Below, piece after piece: positions 23,115 to 33,900 of a stretch of DNA of 64,000 bases (its first letter is position 1; each line of letters opens with the position of its first letter). The DNA lies in NCBI RefSeq assembly GCF_014356525.2, contig NC_052509.1, positions 35,894,001-35,958,000 on the forward strand, in the 5' to 3' direction. The notes below the pieces were generated by a model, which did no database searches, was not told the DNA's origin, and saw nothing but the letters and a program-made list of their open reading frames with translations. The position numbers and the translations under genes are program-made. This DNA is from Nilaparvata lugens (lineage: Eukaryota; Arthropoda; Insecta; Hemiptera; Delphacidae).

Positions 23115-23738
23115 CCCCAATTTATTCGACAGCAAATCGAGGAAACTGTGCATCATGCTGTTTCTATGGCAGTGAAGTCTATCTTTGAGGAACTTCAGGC
23201 ATTGAAGGAGGAGAACAAACAGCTGCACGATAGAATTCGTGAGCTAGAGGTGTCTTGTCACCTGAAGGTCGACGACCTCGAGCAATACGGGCGCCGACAT
23301 TCAATACGTATTTTTGGGATCCCGGAGAGTGACAAAGAAGACACGGACCTGCTGGCGCTTGATGTCTTCAACAAGAAGCTGAACGTGCCCGTGACTCTGG
23401 CGGATGTCAACCGCTCGCATCGCGTTGGAAGGCGTCAACCACCTCAACAAGGGCAAGCTAAACCCAAGGACCGACCCATCATAGTACGACTCTGCAGCTA
23501 CCGGACCAGGAAGATGATCTTCGACGCTAAGAGGAAGCTGAAGGGTTCCGGCGTCACCATTCGCGAGGATCTGACTGCGGAGCGTCTCAAGATCCTCAAC
23601 GCTGCGGCCGACCGTCATGGGCATAGGAATGTCTGGTCATCGGACGGGAGGATCAAGATCTCTATCGGCGAGGGAGGATCCAAGAGGGTCCACACAGTCG
23701 AGAGGATGACCGACCTTCAAAAAATAAAGGTAAATTAA
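23115..23738 (+). pseudogene. LINE ORF1-type nucleic-acid-binding protein fragment
   Basis: About 208 codons read as a LINE ORF1 protein. A heptad-like coiled coil (KSIFEELQALKEENKQL) leads into DLEQYGRRHSIRIFGIPE, followed by RSHRVGRR and a C-terminal part with KIKISIGEG-like and DLQKI sequence. This order (coiled coil, RRM-like, C-terminal domain) is typical of ORF1 proteins. The segment is clearly GC-richer than its surroundings and is cut at its 5' side by the minus-strand LINE, so no natural start is visible. It may belong to a different LINE from the EN-RT frame at 25.8 kb, because base composition differs and 2 kb lie between. Confidence 0.75.
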
Positions 23739-24577
23739 ATCATTTCAGGATTCGATGACTAAGGTGCCCTTCACTACAATAATAGGAAATTCGTATTAAT
23801 ACATTTCACAGTAGATATACCTTGGCATTTTTCATGAGCTGGCTTTCTGTTCTATAAATGAATCTTTCCACTGCTATTTATGATTATATATGAGGCAATT
23901 ATTTCAAACTAAGGAGATCCACATTTGTTAATACTGATTAATAATTTATCTTGATATTAATTCCCAAAACTACGTTCAATGCATCAACTACTATACTCCA
24001 GAGGGTACTTAGAGAATCATTATCTCTATTCTTACTAATAATTATTACATCTCTTACCAAAATTATCTCCATAATTAATAATTTTCGAAATGCTGAATTT
24101 CAAATAAATTGGATGATTAACATACGTTATAGATATGGATGTAATCTATAGGTAAAGATAGTAATCTCCTATATAATGATATCTCCTACTGTTGCCACAG
24201 CTTGAACAATAGAAGCTAATGTGTGAAGAATTATTGATAGAACAGAGGGGTGGGTAGTCTGTTCATATGCTTATATAGGGGCTGTGTTTCATTTAACGTT
24301 ATCTTAGACATTCATCACTAAACTATTACAGTTCTCAATTTACTACTTTTATCGTTATTGCAACTCCCAATAGTTAATTATACTTCTAATACTATATAAT
24401 ATTTTTCACACTTCACCGTTCAATACTATTTAAAACTCATCTAAAATAATCTAGCACTTTTTCCATCGTCTCCTCAACTTCTTATTTTTTCTTTCTCGTT
24501 TCTCTTCTTGATCTTATATTTATAATGATTACTTGAATATTGTTGTTTGCGATGATAATTATTATTCTTTTCTATTC
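23739..24577. other. AT-rich spacer between LINE pieces
   Basis: No coding sequence or repeat boundary recognised. The sequence becomes progressively richer in C and T toward the TTC microsatellite. Confidence 0.4.
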
Positions 24578-24852
24578 TTCTTCTCCTTCTTCTTCGTCTT
24601 CTTCTTCTTCTTCTTCTTCTTTTTCTTCTTCTTCTTCTTCTTCTTCTTCTTCTTCTTCTCTTCTTCTTCTTCTTCTTCTTCTTCTTCTTCTTCTTCTTCT
24701 TCTTCTTCTTCTTCTTCTTCTTCTTCTTCTTCTTCTCTTCTTCTTCTTCTTCTTCTCTTCTTCTTCTTCTCTTCTTCTTCTTCTTCTTCTTCTTCTTCTT
24801 CTTCTTCTTCTTCTTCTTCTTCTTTTTCTTTTTCTTCTTCTTTTTCTTTTCT
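24578..24852. repeat. (TTC)n microsatellite, about 275 bp
   Basis: Nearly pure TTC/CTT repeats with scattered TCTC, GTC and TTTTTC interruptions, a very long polypyrimidine tract on the + strand. It yields Ser/Leu/Phe or Arg/Glu-only frames that are not genes. Long GAA/TTC tracts can form triplex structures (established for such tracts in general). Confidence 0.95.
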
Positions 24853-25310
24853 CCTTGATTAATTCAAGATCACAATGCGATGTTCTATTTCTTATTCTAT
24901 AGTTCAGTTTCATAAGTTCTTCGCAATTTGTGCACATTCCTTCTTTCTCTTCTTTTCTTCCCTATTATTATCATTATTTTCCCTGTGATTTTTCCACTAG
25001 CTATCCAGCATGTTCAAATGTTTATTTCTCTTTCTATATCTATTTATCTTTCTACCTTTTCTCTTTCTATCTGATTACCTTCTACTAATATCCATATATT
25101 ATATTATAATATCCATATATTTATCCATATAATATTCGATTCTTTCCCACATTATATCATACTATTCCTCTTCAATTTTATGCGAATATTATTCATTATC
25201 AGTTGTATTATGTATCTTTCCTCTATTGATAACTTTCTTCAAAGATTTTTCGTGTTTCTGCTGGCTTCTTCTTCTCTTTTTCAGTTTTTACTGGATCCCA
25301 TTTCGCTCTA

Positions 25311-25525
25311 TCTCCACCATGTACACGATCTTCCACTACTGGATTTCATCTCTCTCTGTCTCCACTTGGACTCGATCTTCCACTACTGGATTCCTTCTCG
25401 CTCTACCTCCACTTGGACCGATTCTTCCACTACTGGATACCTACTCGCTCTACCTCCACTTGGACCCGATTCTTCCACTACTGGATACCTACTCGCTCTA
25501 TCTCCACTTGGACCAGATCTCCCAC
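25311..25525. repeat. 47-48-bp tandem repeat, about 4.5 copies
   Basis: Units containing CCACTACTGGAT and CTCCACTTGGAC recur every 47-48 bp with minor changes. The array lies 235 bp upstream of the EN-RT frame at 25761 and may be part of that LINE's 5' region, where tandem repeats often act as promoter units. That role is inferred. Confidence 0.85.
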
Positions 25526-25760
25526 TACCAGTTCTTTCTCAATCTTATTGTGACCGAGACTCCACACATCTACATCTTATTGTGTTTAGTGAATTTTTGA
25601 ACTAGTGCTTTAAATAGTGAAGGGAGCCGAACTGTCAAGGCATACTGAATGCACTCGAATCAAGAGACTTTTTCATTTAGGTTAAGTTTTATCAGTTTCA
25701 TCCCCATTTCCCCCGTCATGTGTCGTTCTGAGGTCGGTTCACGATTGGTCTGCTGCTTCC

Positions 25761-28730
25761 ATGATGCCTCTCACTGACACGTCAGCTCGCTCGCCCTCAA
25801 GTAGGTATGATTATTTCAATAATAGTAATAATGACGCAGGTATGTTTCTAGCAAATAAGCTCCACTCTTTCAAAAAACTTTTCAAGGCTGCTCACCTTAA
25901 CGTACAATCCCTCAGCTGCCACATTGATGAACTCAGAGCAATCTTCCGTTTTCAGGACTTCAATATAATCGGAATTTCCGAATCATTTTTGAAGCCTAGT
26001 ATTTCATCAAATTTTGTTGCATTGCCTGGATATAATCTTTTCCGGAATGATAGATTAAATAAAGCTTGTGGGGGTGTAGCAATTTATGTGAAAGATGGTA
26101 TCAAAACAAAAGTTTTAATCACATCTAAACAAGAGTATTGTTCCAGACCAGAGTTTATGCTACTTGAATTATCCTTATCTAGTAATGATAAATTACTCGT
26201 TGGTATCTGTTATCGCCCACCAAAAATAGGTCATTTCACAGATTTCGAAAATGCCTTGCTTTCTCTTATGCCTTGTTATAACCGTATACTAGTTATGGGG
26301 GATATGAACACCGACTTGAACATGACGAATCGTAACTTTGACTACTTTCAACTGACTACAATTTTCCAATGCCTAAACATGACTATTTTACCCCTCGATC
26401 CAACTCATCATACTAATGAATCAGACACACTCATTGACCTTCTCATTGTTAGTGATCCCAATGAGGTTGTTCAAGCAGGCCAAATCTCAGTCCCAGCTAT
26501 TTCTAGACATGATTTGATCTACTGTGTACTTTCCCATAAGATACCCAAGCCAGAACAGAAAATTATCACTTATAGAGACTTCAAAAACTTTGATGAAGCC
26601 GCCTTCCTGACTGATGTGGCTCAGACTCCATGGCATCAAATTGAAGCATTACCCTCAGTTGATGACATGGTCAAGACTTTCGAGAATTGGACTTTGACTT
26701 TGTATGACAAACATGCACCTTATGTGACAAGGAGGATTAATAGAAAACGACGAGTACCGTGGATGACTGAAGACATACTTAAGATGATGGGACGTAGAGA
26801 CAAAGCACATAGAAAATTTAAAAAGACATTTGACTTGGACAGTTTGATAGAGTATAGGAGCCTTAGAAATAGGGTTAAACAGGAATTACGGAACTCAAAG
26901 ATTAGGTACTTGAATTCGTTTATGACAAACAATAGACAAGACTCTAAATCACTTTGGCAGGGAATAAAAGAATTCGGGCTTGGCAAACAGAAATCGAATC
27001 CACAAATTGACTTACCATTGAATAATATAAATGACCATTTCGTTTCACACTCTAACCAACGCGACGAAGTTGTCATTGCTAATCATATAGATGATCTTGA
27101 AGAGCAGGTTACAAACTTAGATTTACCAATCACTGATCAATTTCATTTCCATCCAATCTCAGAAGAAGACACTTTCAGAGCAATTCAACGTATTCATAGT
27201 AATGCTACGGGTGTAGACAAAATTCCTATTAAATTTATCAAGAAGATGTTATTTGCTGTTTTACCAACCATTACATACATTTTCAACAAGTCACTTGAAG
27301 AAGGCATTTTCCCTGAAAACTGGAAGTTTGCTCTGGTTCGCCCTCTAAATAAAGTTCCATCACCCAATAAAGTTGAGGATTTTAGACCAATCAGTATTTT
27401 ACCTGCATTGTCCAAAGTGCTAGAAAGACTCATTCATGCTCAAGTTGTAAAATTTCTAGACAACAATAGTAAGCTTCATAACTTTCAATCAGGCTTTAGA
27501 AAATTCCATTCAACTGAGACAGCTCTGCTTCGTGTCACTGATGATATAAGGTTAGCTATGGACCAAAGAAAATGCACCATCCTCACCCTATTTGATTTTT
27601 CTAAAGCATTCGATACTGTTGATCATACAGTCCTTCTGAATAAGTTGGCTATTCTTGGTTTCAGTCACAACTCGTTAGTTTGGTTTAAATCCTATCTATT
27701 AGGTAGGAAACAATGTGTATCTGTCGGTGACAAAAAGTCAACTTGGAAAAACGTTATGCATGGAGTACCACAAGGTTCAATTTTAGGCCCTCTCCTCTTC
27801 ACTTTGTATGCTAATGACCTTTCTTCCATTATCAAATTCTCCAGTTTCCATACTTATGCAGACGACCTTCAAATCTATTTAAGCTGTCCCATAACAAAAA
27901 TTAATGAAACAGTTGGAATAATGAATCAGGATATCAATTCGATAGTGGAATGGACAAAGAAAAATGGCCTTAAGCTTAATCCCATCAAAACACAACCCAT
28001 TATAATTGGATATTCTCGTCTTATAAACAATATTGACCTTGAATCGATTCACAAAATTAGTGTAGACGGTAATGACATTCCTTACTGTAGCTCAGTTAAA
28101 AATTTAGGCATTATTATGAATAATACTCTTGACTGGTCAGAACAAGTGAACAAAACTTGTAAAAAGGTATTCTCAGCCATGCATGCATTGAAGAAAATGC
28201 ACGATATCCTCCCTAGAAACATTAAATTATTATTGGTTCAATCTCTCATCTTCCCACATTTAATGTATTGTAATTCTGTTCTTAACGATATGCAAGTCAC
28301 TCTGAATGATAAACTACAGCGTTGCCAAAATTATTGTCTACGTTTCGTCTACTCTCTCCAACGCCATGATCATATCACCCCAGCCCACATTGCTAGTTCA
28401 ACATTGAAGCTTCCCGATCAGAGGCTTTTTCGAATAGTCAAGCTTGTTAGAGATATCTTGAAATACGGTAATCCGAACTATTTTAAAGATGATTTCAAAT
28501 TTGTCTCTGAAGGTAGGAGGATAGATGCTTCACATACTAGAACCGGAGAAAGTACTTTAAGGATACCCAATCATCGAACTACTATTTTCACAAAATCCTT
28601 CTTAGTCAGTGCCTGTCGTGCATGGAATACACTTCCTGTTTCTATCAGGTCTATCGAGAGCCGAGCGAGCTTCAACCTGACTTTAAAAAAACATATTTTG
28701 GAACAAATGACTGAAACTGTCCGGCCCTAG
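25761..28730 (+). CDS. LINE ORF2: endonuclease-reverse transcriptase, 989 aa, intact frame
   Basis: Open reading frame of a non-LTR retrotransposon. It nicks target DNA and copies its RNA at the nick. The N-terminal APE-type endonuclease (about residues 40-270) shows AAHLNVQSL, ISESFL, GVAIYVKDG, the GDMN motif at about 180-183 and ISRHDLIY. The reverse transcriptase (about 490-760) shows FRPISILPALSKVLE, QSGFRKFHSTETALL, motif A FDFSKAFDTVDH (about 611), GVPQGSILGPLL and the catalytic YADD at about 699-702. The C-terminus is full length, with no internal stop or frameshift, so the copy looks young. Clade: the CR1/Jockey-like group by motif spelling, not resolved. The first ATG is taken as start; no ORF1 was confidently paired with it. 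Confidence 0.93.
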   Translation: MMPLTDTSARSPSSRYDYFNNSNNDAGMFLANKLHSFKKLFKAAHLNVQSLSCHIDELRAIFRFQDFNIIGISESFLKPSISSNFVALPGYNLFRNDRLNKACGGVAIYVKDGIKTKVLITSKQEYCSRPEFMLLELSLSSNDKLLVGICYRPPKIGHFTDFENALLSLMPCYNRILVMGDMNTDLNMTNRNFDYFQLTTIFQCLNMTILPLDPTHHTNESDTLIDLLIVSDPNEVVQAGQISVPAISRHDLIYCVLSHKIPKPEQKIITYRDFKNFDEAAFLTDVAQTPWHQIEALPSVDDMVKTFENWTLTLYDKHAPYVTRRINRKRRVPWMTEDILKMMGRRDKAHRKFKKTFDLDSLIEYRSLRNRVKQELRNSKIRYLNSFMTNNRQDSKSLWQGIKEFGLGKQKSNPQIDLPLNNINDHFVSHSNQRDEVVIANHIDDLEEQVTNLDLPITDQFHFHPISEEDTFRAIQRIHSNATGVDKIPIKFIKKMLFAVLPTITYIFNKSLEEGIFPENWKFALVRPLNKVPSPNKVEDFRPISILPALSKVLERLIHAQVVKFLDNNSKLHNFQSGFRKFHSTETALLRVTDDIRLAMDQRKCTILTLFDFSKAFDTVDHTVLLNKLAILGFSHNSLVWFKSYLLGRKQCVSVGDKKSTWKNVMHGVPQGSILGPLLFTLYANDLSSIIKFSSFHTYADDLQIYLSCPITKINETVGIMNQDINSIVEWTKKNGLKLNPIKTQPIIIGYSRLINNIDLESIHKISVDGNDIPYCSSVKNLGIIMNNTLDWSEQVNKTCKKVFSAMHALKKMHDILPRNIKLLLVQSLIFPHLMYCNSVLNDMQVTLNDKLQRCQNYCLRFVYSLQRHDHITPAHIASSTLKLPDQRLFRIVKLVRDILKYGNPNYFKDDFKFVSEGRRIDASHTRTGESTLRIPNHRTTIFTKSFLVSACRAWNTLPVSIRSIESRASFNLTLKKHILEQMTETVRP

Positions 28731-29367
28731 AACGATCACATGACAACCATCCCTCACCCATTCCACCAATATAAACCTTTAAACCATGTTATAGAACGAA
28801 TTGTATATATATATATATATATATATTATATAAACTCATGTTATTTCAATTATCCACTGCATACTGCTGTATATTACTGAAATTTGATAACCCTGATCTA
28901 CTTTCAGCCTACTTCATTTTATTAATCAATTATTTGATCTTATCTACCTATATAATTATTTTACTTTATCAATTTTTGTTTTTTTCTCTTCAATATTCAT
29001 ATTGATTAAAACTTTTACAATATTTCCATTAATAAATAAATCCTTAGTTTAAATAACGAAATTAACGTTTTGGTAGAGAGTTAGTGGGGAGGATATTTTT
29101 AATATTCTTCCCAAAGAATGGACATTGATATGTCCAAAGCTCCGCCAATTTATGTAGATGCATAACAATATGATTATTATCTATAGTTATTATATTACAA
29201 ATTGCTTTTTCATATCATATACAGTTCAATAGTTATTTTCTTAGTCTATATTATGTAAATTCATCTATAACTTTGCTGTATTGTAAGCTATTGTATATAA
29301 GTGTATAAGCCAGTATATATTGTAATCTACATAAATAAAGTACTCAATCAATCAATCAATCAATCAA
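28731..29367 (+). mobile_element. 3' UTR and terminal (CAAT)n tail of the LINE
   Basis: AT-rich 3' untranslated region with an (AT)n run at about 28805-28826. It ends AATAAATAAAGTACT followed by a (CAAT)n simple repeat at about 29343-29367. LINEs of this kind commonly end in a short microsatellite rather than poly(A). Sequence beyond 29370 is unrelated. Confidence 0.8.
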
Positions 29368-29814
29368 TCTCTAATAAGTACTTGATTATGATTTTTCAAA
29401 AATGAGTGAAATTTGAAGAAAAAAAAAATGTTGACGAATTTTAAGTTAGCTTTTGATCAACAATAATCTTCTGATTGTTTCCATTTTAATGTATAATTCA
29501 AAATCCCTCTGGGTCTATTTTTGTGCTCTATAATTTGAGATCAGGTAGAGCGCTCTATCTCATATAGATTTCCAGTTGATATCAACTTTTCCTGGAAATG
29601 ATGGATAGGAAACCTTAATATTCGGTACAGAGGCTCAGTTCAAGTCTTATTTAAATTTTGAAATTTTTTTAAAGAAAAAGTTTGAAAATTTTGCCATCAA
29701 TAACAACAGAATCGGCGTTTCCCAGAGTTTTCCTGCGTGATCTCAGTCAACTAGTGATTGAATTGAATCTAAACATTTGTATTTGACGGGAGGAAGCTAG
29801 CGCTTAAATGAAGA

Positions 29815-29901
29815 ATGCAGGCGAGCGAAGCGAGTCTGCTGTTCTCATCTCTGGATGATTCACACGGGAGTCCAGGTTTCTGCCGAGCCTGCCGGCTAGT
29901 A
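29815..29901 (+). mobile_element. Helitron-like 3' end fragment (GCGAGCGAAGCGAG family)
   Basis: An 87-bp piece beginning GCAGGCGAGCGAAGCGAG and ending CCTGCCGGCTAG|T, matching in order the tail of the element at 10.7 kb. CTAG followed by T is the Helitron 3' signature. The 5' body is absent here. Confidence 0.65.
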
Positions 29902-30879
29902 CATAATAATGACTATGCAAAATTCAAATATTTGTCTGAATATCGGCTATTCCCTACTTACTGGGAGTAAGTTGAAAACAGGCCATACTCCACATCTAAA
30001 TTCAGATTATTTCTCCCTATTCCAGTGTTTATTTGGATAAAATTATAAATCTATTATGATTGTAATATAATGCAATACTTTGTTGACTAAAGGTTCTTGC
30101 ATGAATACCATTAATCTGTAATCTTTGGAACACTTTATTTTCCATAAGTACATTCAACAGGTGGAACAATAATACATGCCTAGCCTAGATTGTATAAGCT
30201 GTGATGATTGTTAAAAGTTTTATATTTGCTAGTTTGGAATAAGTTTTTTAAAACTAAAGTCTTCAATAAAGACCTACTATCTAATATCACATCAACTATC
30301 CAATTGATTGCACACTGTATAAAACACCAATTACTTTTTTCAACAATTACCAAATCAGGACCTTTTTACATATAATCTTTATATAATGAGAATATATCCC
30401 ATTCAATGGAAAAATATAATTATTATGGTACTTAATAACAAAGAATAGTTATATTCAATAAATAGCATATTACTTGTCTGATTTAAAATCTATATTTCAT
30501 TCAATTATTGGAATAAAAATTATAAAGCTACAAAAATAAAAATTAAAAACATAGTCTACCGTAATCTACATTGCCGAAATAAAATGCTGACAAGGTTAAC
30601 CGAGTAGAACAAGGCTGTTATATTATGCTCTATGTGAATAGAAATTTCAACTGTATTTTGATTGAGTCCGAGATTTGTTAATGTAACAGATGAATAACTG
30701 TAAATTATTGTCATATCGTATATGAACAACAAATAGGCTAGTATAATATTCCCTTAGAGGCCTGCGCTTGAGTTATATTATTATATTATTTTAAAATTAT
30801 TATACATTCTATGCACATAAAAACATGTGAGATGTTATTAGGAGGTGGATCCAACTTTTCACGATGAAATAAAATTTTG
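29902..30879. other. AT-rich downstream flank of tan
   Basis: No coding sequence recognised. On the minus strand an AAAATAAAG near 30130 could be a distal tan poly(A) signal. Confidence 0.35.
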
Positions 30880-30885
30880 TTTATT
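30880..30885 (-). terminator. tan: Candidate proximal poly(A) signal of tan
   Basis: AATAAA on the minus strand lies seven bases after the TAA stop. If used, it gives a very short 3' UTR. Others exist further downstream, so use is uncertain. Confidence 0.4.
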
Positions 30886-30892
30886 GAACCGT

Positions 30893-30990
30893 TTACTTTT
30901 TAATTTGTATGTGAAGTTGAACAATGGGATCACTGGTCTTTGGATTATCTGCATATATACTCCATGTTCTGGCCACACAATCGAAGATAC
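30893..30990 (-). CDS. tan: tan exon 7 and stop
   Basis: Acceptor TTTCTCCAG|GTATCTTC completes Gly. Encodes GIFDCVARTWSIYADNP and a short tail ending IQIKK, then TAA at 30895-30893. It matches the family C-terminus (Drosophila has GIFD...TWSIYKDNP). Confidence 0.94.
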
Positions 30991-33900
30991 CTGGAGAAAA
31001 AAATAATTATTGTAGAGTACACCACAGGACATTTTTATTCAAGCTAAGACTCAAATGAAAAAATCACTTACTCGTATACAATTCAAGAGATATTCATATT
31101 CCGTAATTCAAAATTTCTTAATTATATAATGTGATTTTATGAAACATGAATATTGTCAAAAGTTAAAAAAATATTATTCAAGCATCAAGGCTCAATTATT
31201 ATTCAAAATGGCCTACTTCGTGTTCCACAATATATCTTCTCATAGGGATCACAGTACATTTTGTCATCAGTAAAAATCATAAGTCATGGGCTATTGTACC
31301 AAGGAAGAAGTTGTTGACAGTAGAAAGCTTTGTATAGATTCCAAAAAGTTGTAGATTATTCATCAGATATAATACAGGAACCAGTTTTATTAAAAAATAA
31401 AATTATATAATACTGATGAGTTGATCCAAGCGATGTCGATTTTAATTTGGGATTAACACACATTGCTCCAATCCTACAATATTGTTTTAACAATGCTCAA
31501 TGGCTGATTTTGAAACTTTTGATCACAGTTAGTGCAACTCAACATAATAATCTTAATTCTTCATGATAAAAGCTTTTGATTAACTCCTTAGGATTTCAAG
31601 AATTCATTTTCGTAAGGATTTAATTACTTTTGACACTGTTTTGAAGCTTGTTCAGGATGCTATTGAAAGTTGGAGCAAAATAGACGTTCCAATAACCTAA
31701 GAGCCTATGACCAATCCAAAGCATTTGAGTGAGTAGAATATAGTATTTTAGCGGACAAACTATCTTACTATGGCCTTGAAAATTTGGCAGTGAAAATCAT
31801 TTGTTCATACGTGATCAACAGACTGCAATTTGTGTATAGAAAAAGTAAATTCTCAAGTGGAAAAGTAGTCATGCGAAGCTGAGGAAAGGTTTATTTGTAC
31901 CTCGCAGGCTGTATTACGCTCATGTCTTTAGGCATTTAGCTTATGGCACACAATTGTGGAGAAACTGTCCTACGATAATCACACTTTTCTGACTGCAAAA
32001 GAGGGCTGTAAGAATAATCATTAATGAACCACCCCTAGCTTTATGAAAAGCACTATTCCGTAAATAACCGTAGGGTATTGACTTTGCCTTCATTTTATGT
32101 GTTTTCGTGTTGTTTATATGTTAAAAAGCACCTGAGTAGTTTTAGATTAAATAGAGATATCCATAATTATTTCACCAGAGACAATTCAAGACTCTTTTTT
32201 GAGGTTTCACCACCGGAAAGGAGCCTGTATTTTGTGGGAGAGTTTTTTCGTATAAGTCCAATGTTTTCAATGGTGTTAGACGTCTTAGTGTTTGCTATTA
32301 TACACGGTGTCCCAGGAAGAGGTTTATACGTTTAAGTTTATATTAGGCCTACATGCCCATTCATGCATCGAACTTTTTTAAATTTTACACAGTTTACAAT
32401 GTGGGTTCTAAAATTATAAAAATATTCTAGGAAAATTTCAGTACCCAGACGAAATGGCTGGAGTAGTTTTTCCAGGAAGCGAATTTCATAAAATTTTCAA
32501 TATGCCACCATTTTGTTCCTACAAAAATTAGGGAGCTGAAATTTTCCCAGAATATTTTTAGAACCTACTTTGTAAACTGTGTAAAATTTGAAAACGTTCG
32601 GTGCATGAATGGGCACGTTATATAAAATTAAACGTGTAAACCTCTTCGTGGGACAATGTGTACGGTAGTTTTATTACTCTTACTGTCGCGTGATAAGTAA
32701 ATTGTTCTTTGTTAAGGCTAACTTATTGTAAATGACGTTCTTTGCCACATTATGTATCTTGATAATAAAATATTCAGTGATTTTAATCTCGCAGAGTGAG
32801 AAACCATACGATATATTATTGTTCTCTTTTGTGAAACATACACTTGAGGATAACTTATAAAACTGATTGGAGTAGTGGTCTTACCGACGGCTACAGTTTT
32901 GACAAAGTCGTCGTCGCCACTCTCTCTGAAGATTGTGAACTCCTCAGTGGCTGACTGGTCTCCAAGCACCTTGACCACATCGTTGAGGTTACTCGGACCT
33001 TTATTGCAAATGCACTGCATCGCTCTCTCTCTCGCGTCACTGCTCGACACTATCATCCCTCCAACTTCAGGAATCTTCAGTCTTAAAAACCTTGAAAAAA
33101 TAAAATAGTTGTAAGCTCCAACATAACCTGAAAGATATTTTGGATTGCAGTTGAAGTTCTAATTTTACATTTGAAAATAATATTTTTACAGTATTATAAT
33201 GTATTTTATTATTTTGTAAATAAAGTAAAGTTTATAGTTGATTGGGAAAATGGTTAATCCACTCACTCAGATTAGATAGCTTACTGATGTCAACCTGAAA
33301 AAATTGACTGTCATTTAGTTGCCAATTTCAAACGTAGCAACTGTTCCGAGAAGGGTCTTTCTCTACATCATAGTTTTATTAACATATTATATGGTATGGA
33401 CATTACATTATGATTGAGAGATTGGAGAAAGGAAGATAGGCTACATGCTAAAGATGTGGCTTGAAAGCCACAGTCAAAGTTAAAATATTCTTTGATCCAA
33501 AAGATTTCTTAGTGAGCATCTAGGACCTATAAGGAGGCTTTATTTCAAGTTTTTTTGCAATCCTTCAGTGGTTTTTCAGAAATCGTGATCAGTGAGTGAG
33601 TGAGTGAGTCAGTCAGTCATTGAGTTGAGAATTTTATACGTAGGCCTATTTATTTATTCATTCATTTATTGTACAAAACATACTATAAACATAATGTAAT
33701 TATGACATGGAGGAAAAACTAGGCTGAGTCTGTACTATTTCTCTCAAAATATTTTAATAAAATCTTAATGTAGGTAGTCCAAACTATTAGGTTATGAAAT
33801 CACATACTTCTTCGTCACATGATTTTCGGTCCAGAAATAATGATTTAAAAATTTTTAAGGTTGACGTAATAGATTGAATCACAGAATTTATCACAATAAA

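Larger units (their letters stand above)
30991..32884 (-). other. tan intron 6 (1.9 kb)
   Basis: GT-AG intron. It contains a decayed LINE at about 31640-32300 (sense opposite to tan) and an inverted-repeat element at 32302-32662. Confidence 0.85.

Noticed and set aside
24533..24937. Frames of 109-121 codons across the TTC tract
   Set aside because: Pure microsatellite translation (Ser, Leu, Phe, or Arg/Glu).
25180..25605. Overlapping frames of 141 and 124 codons upstream of the LINE ORF2
   Set aside because: They arise from the 47-48-bp tandem array. No ORF1 motif such as a coiled coil, zinc knuckle or RRM-like fold is visible.
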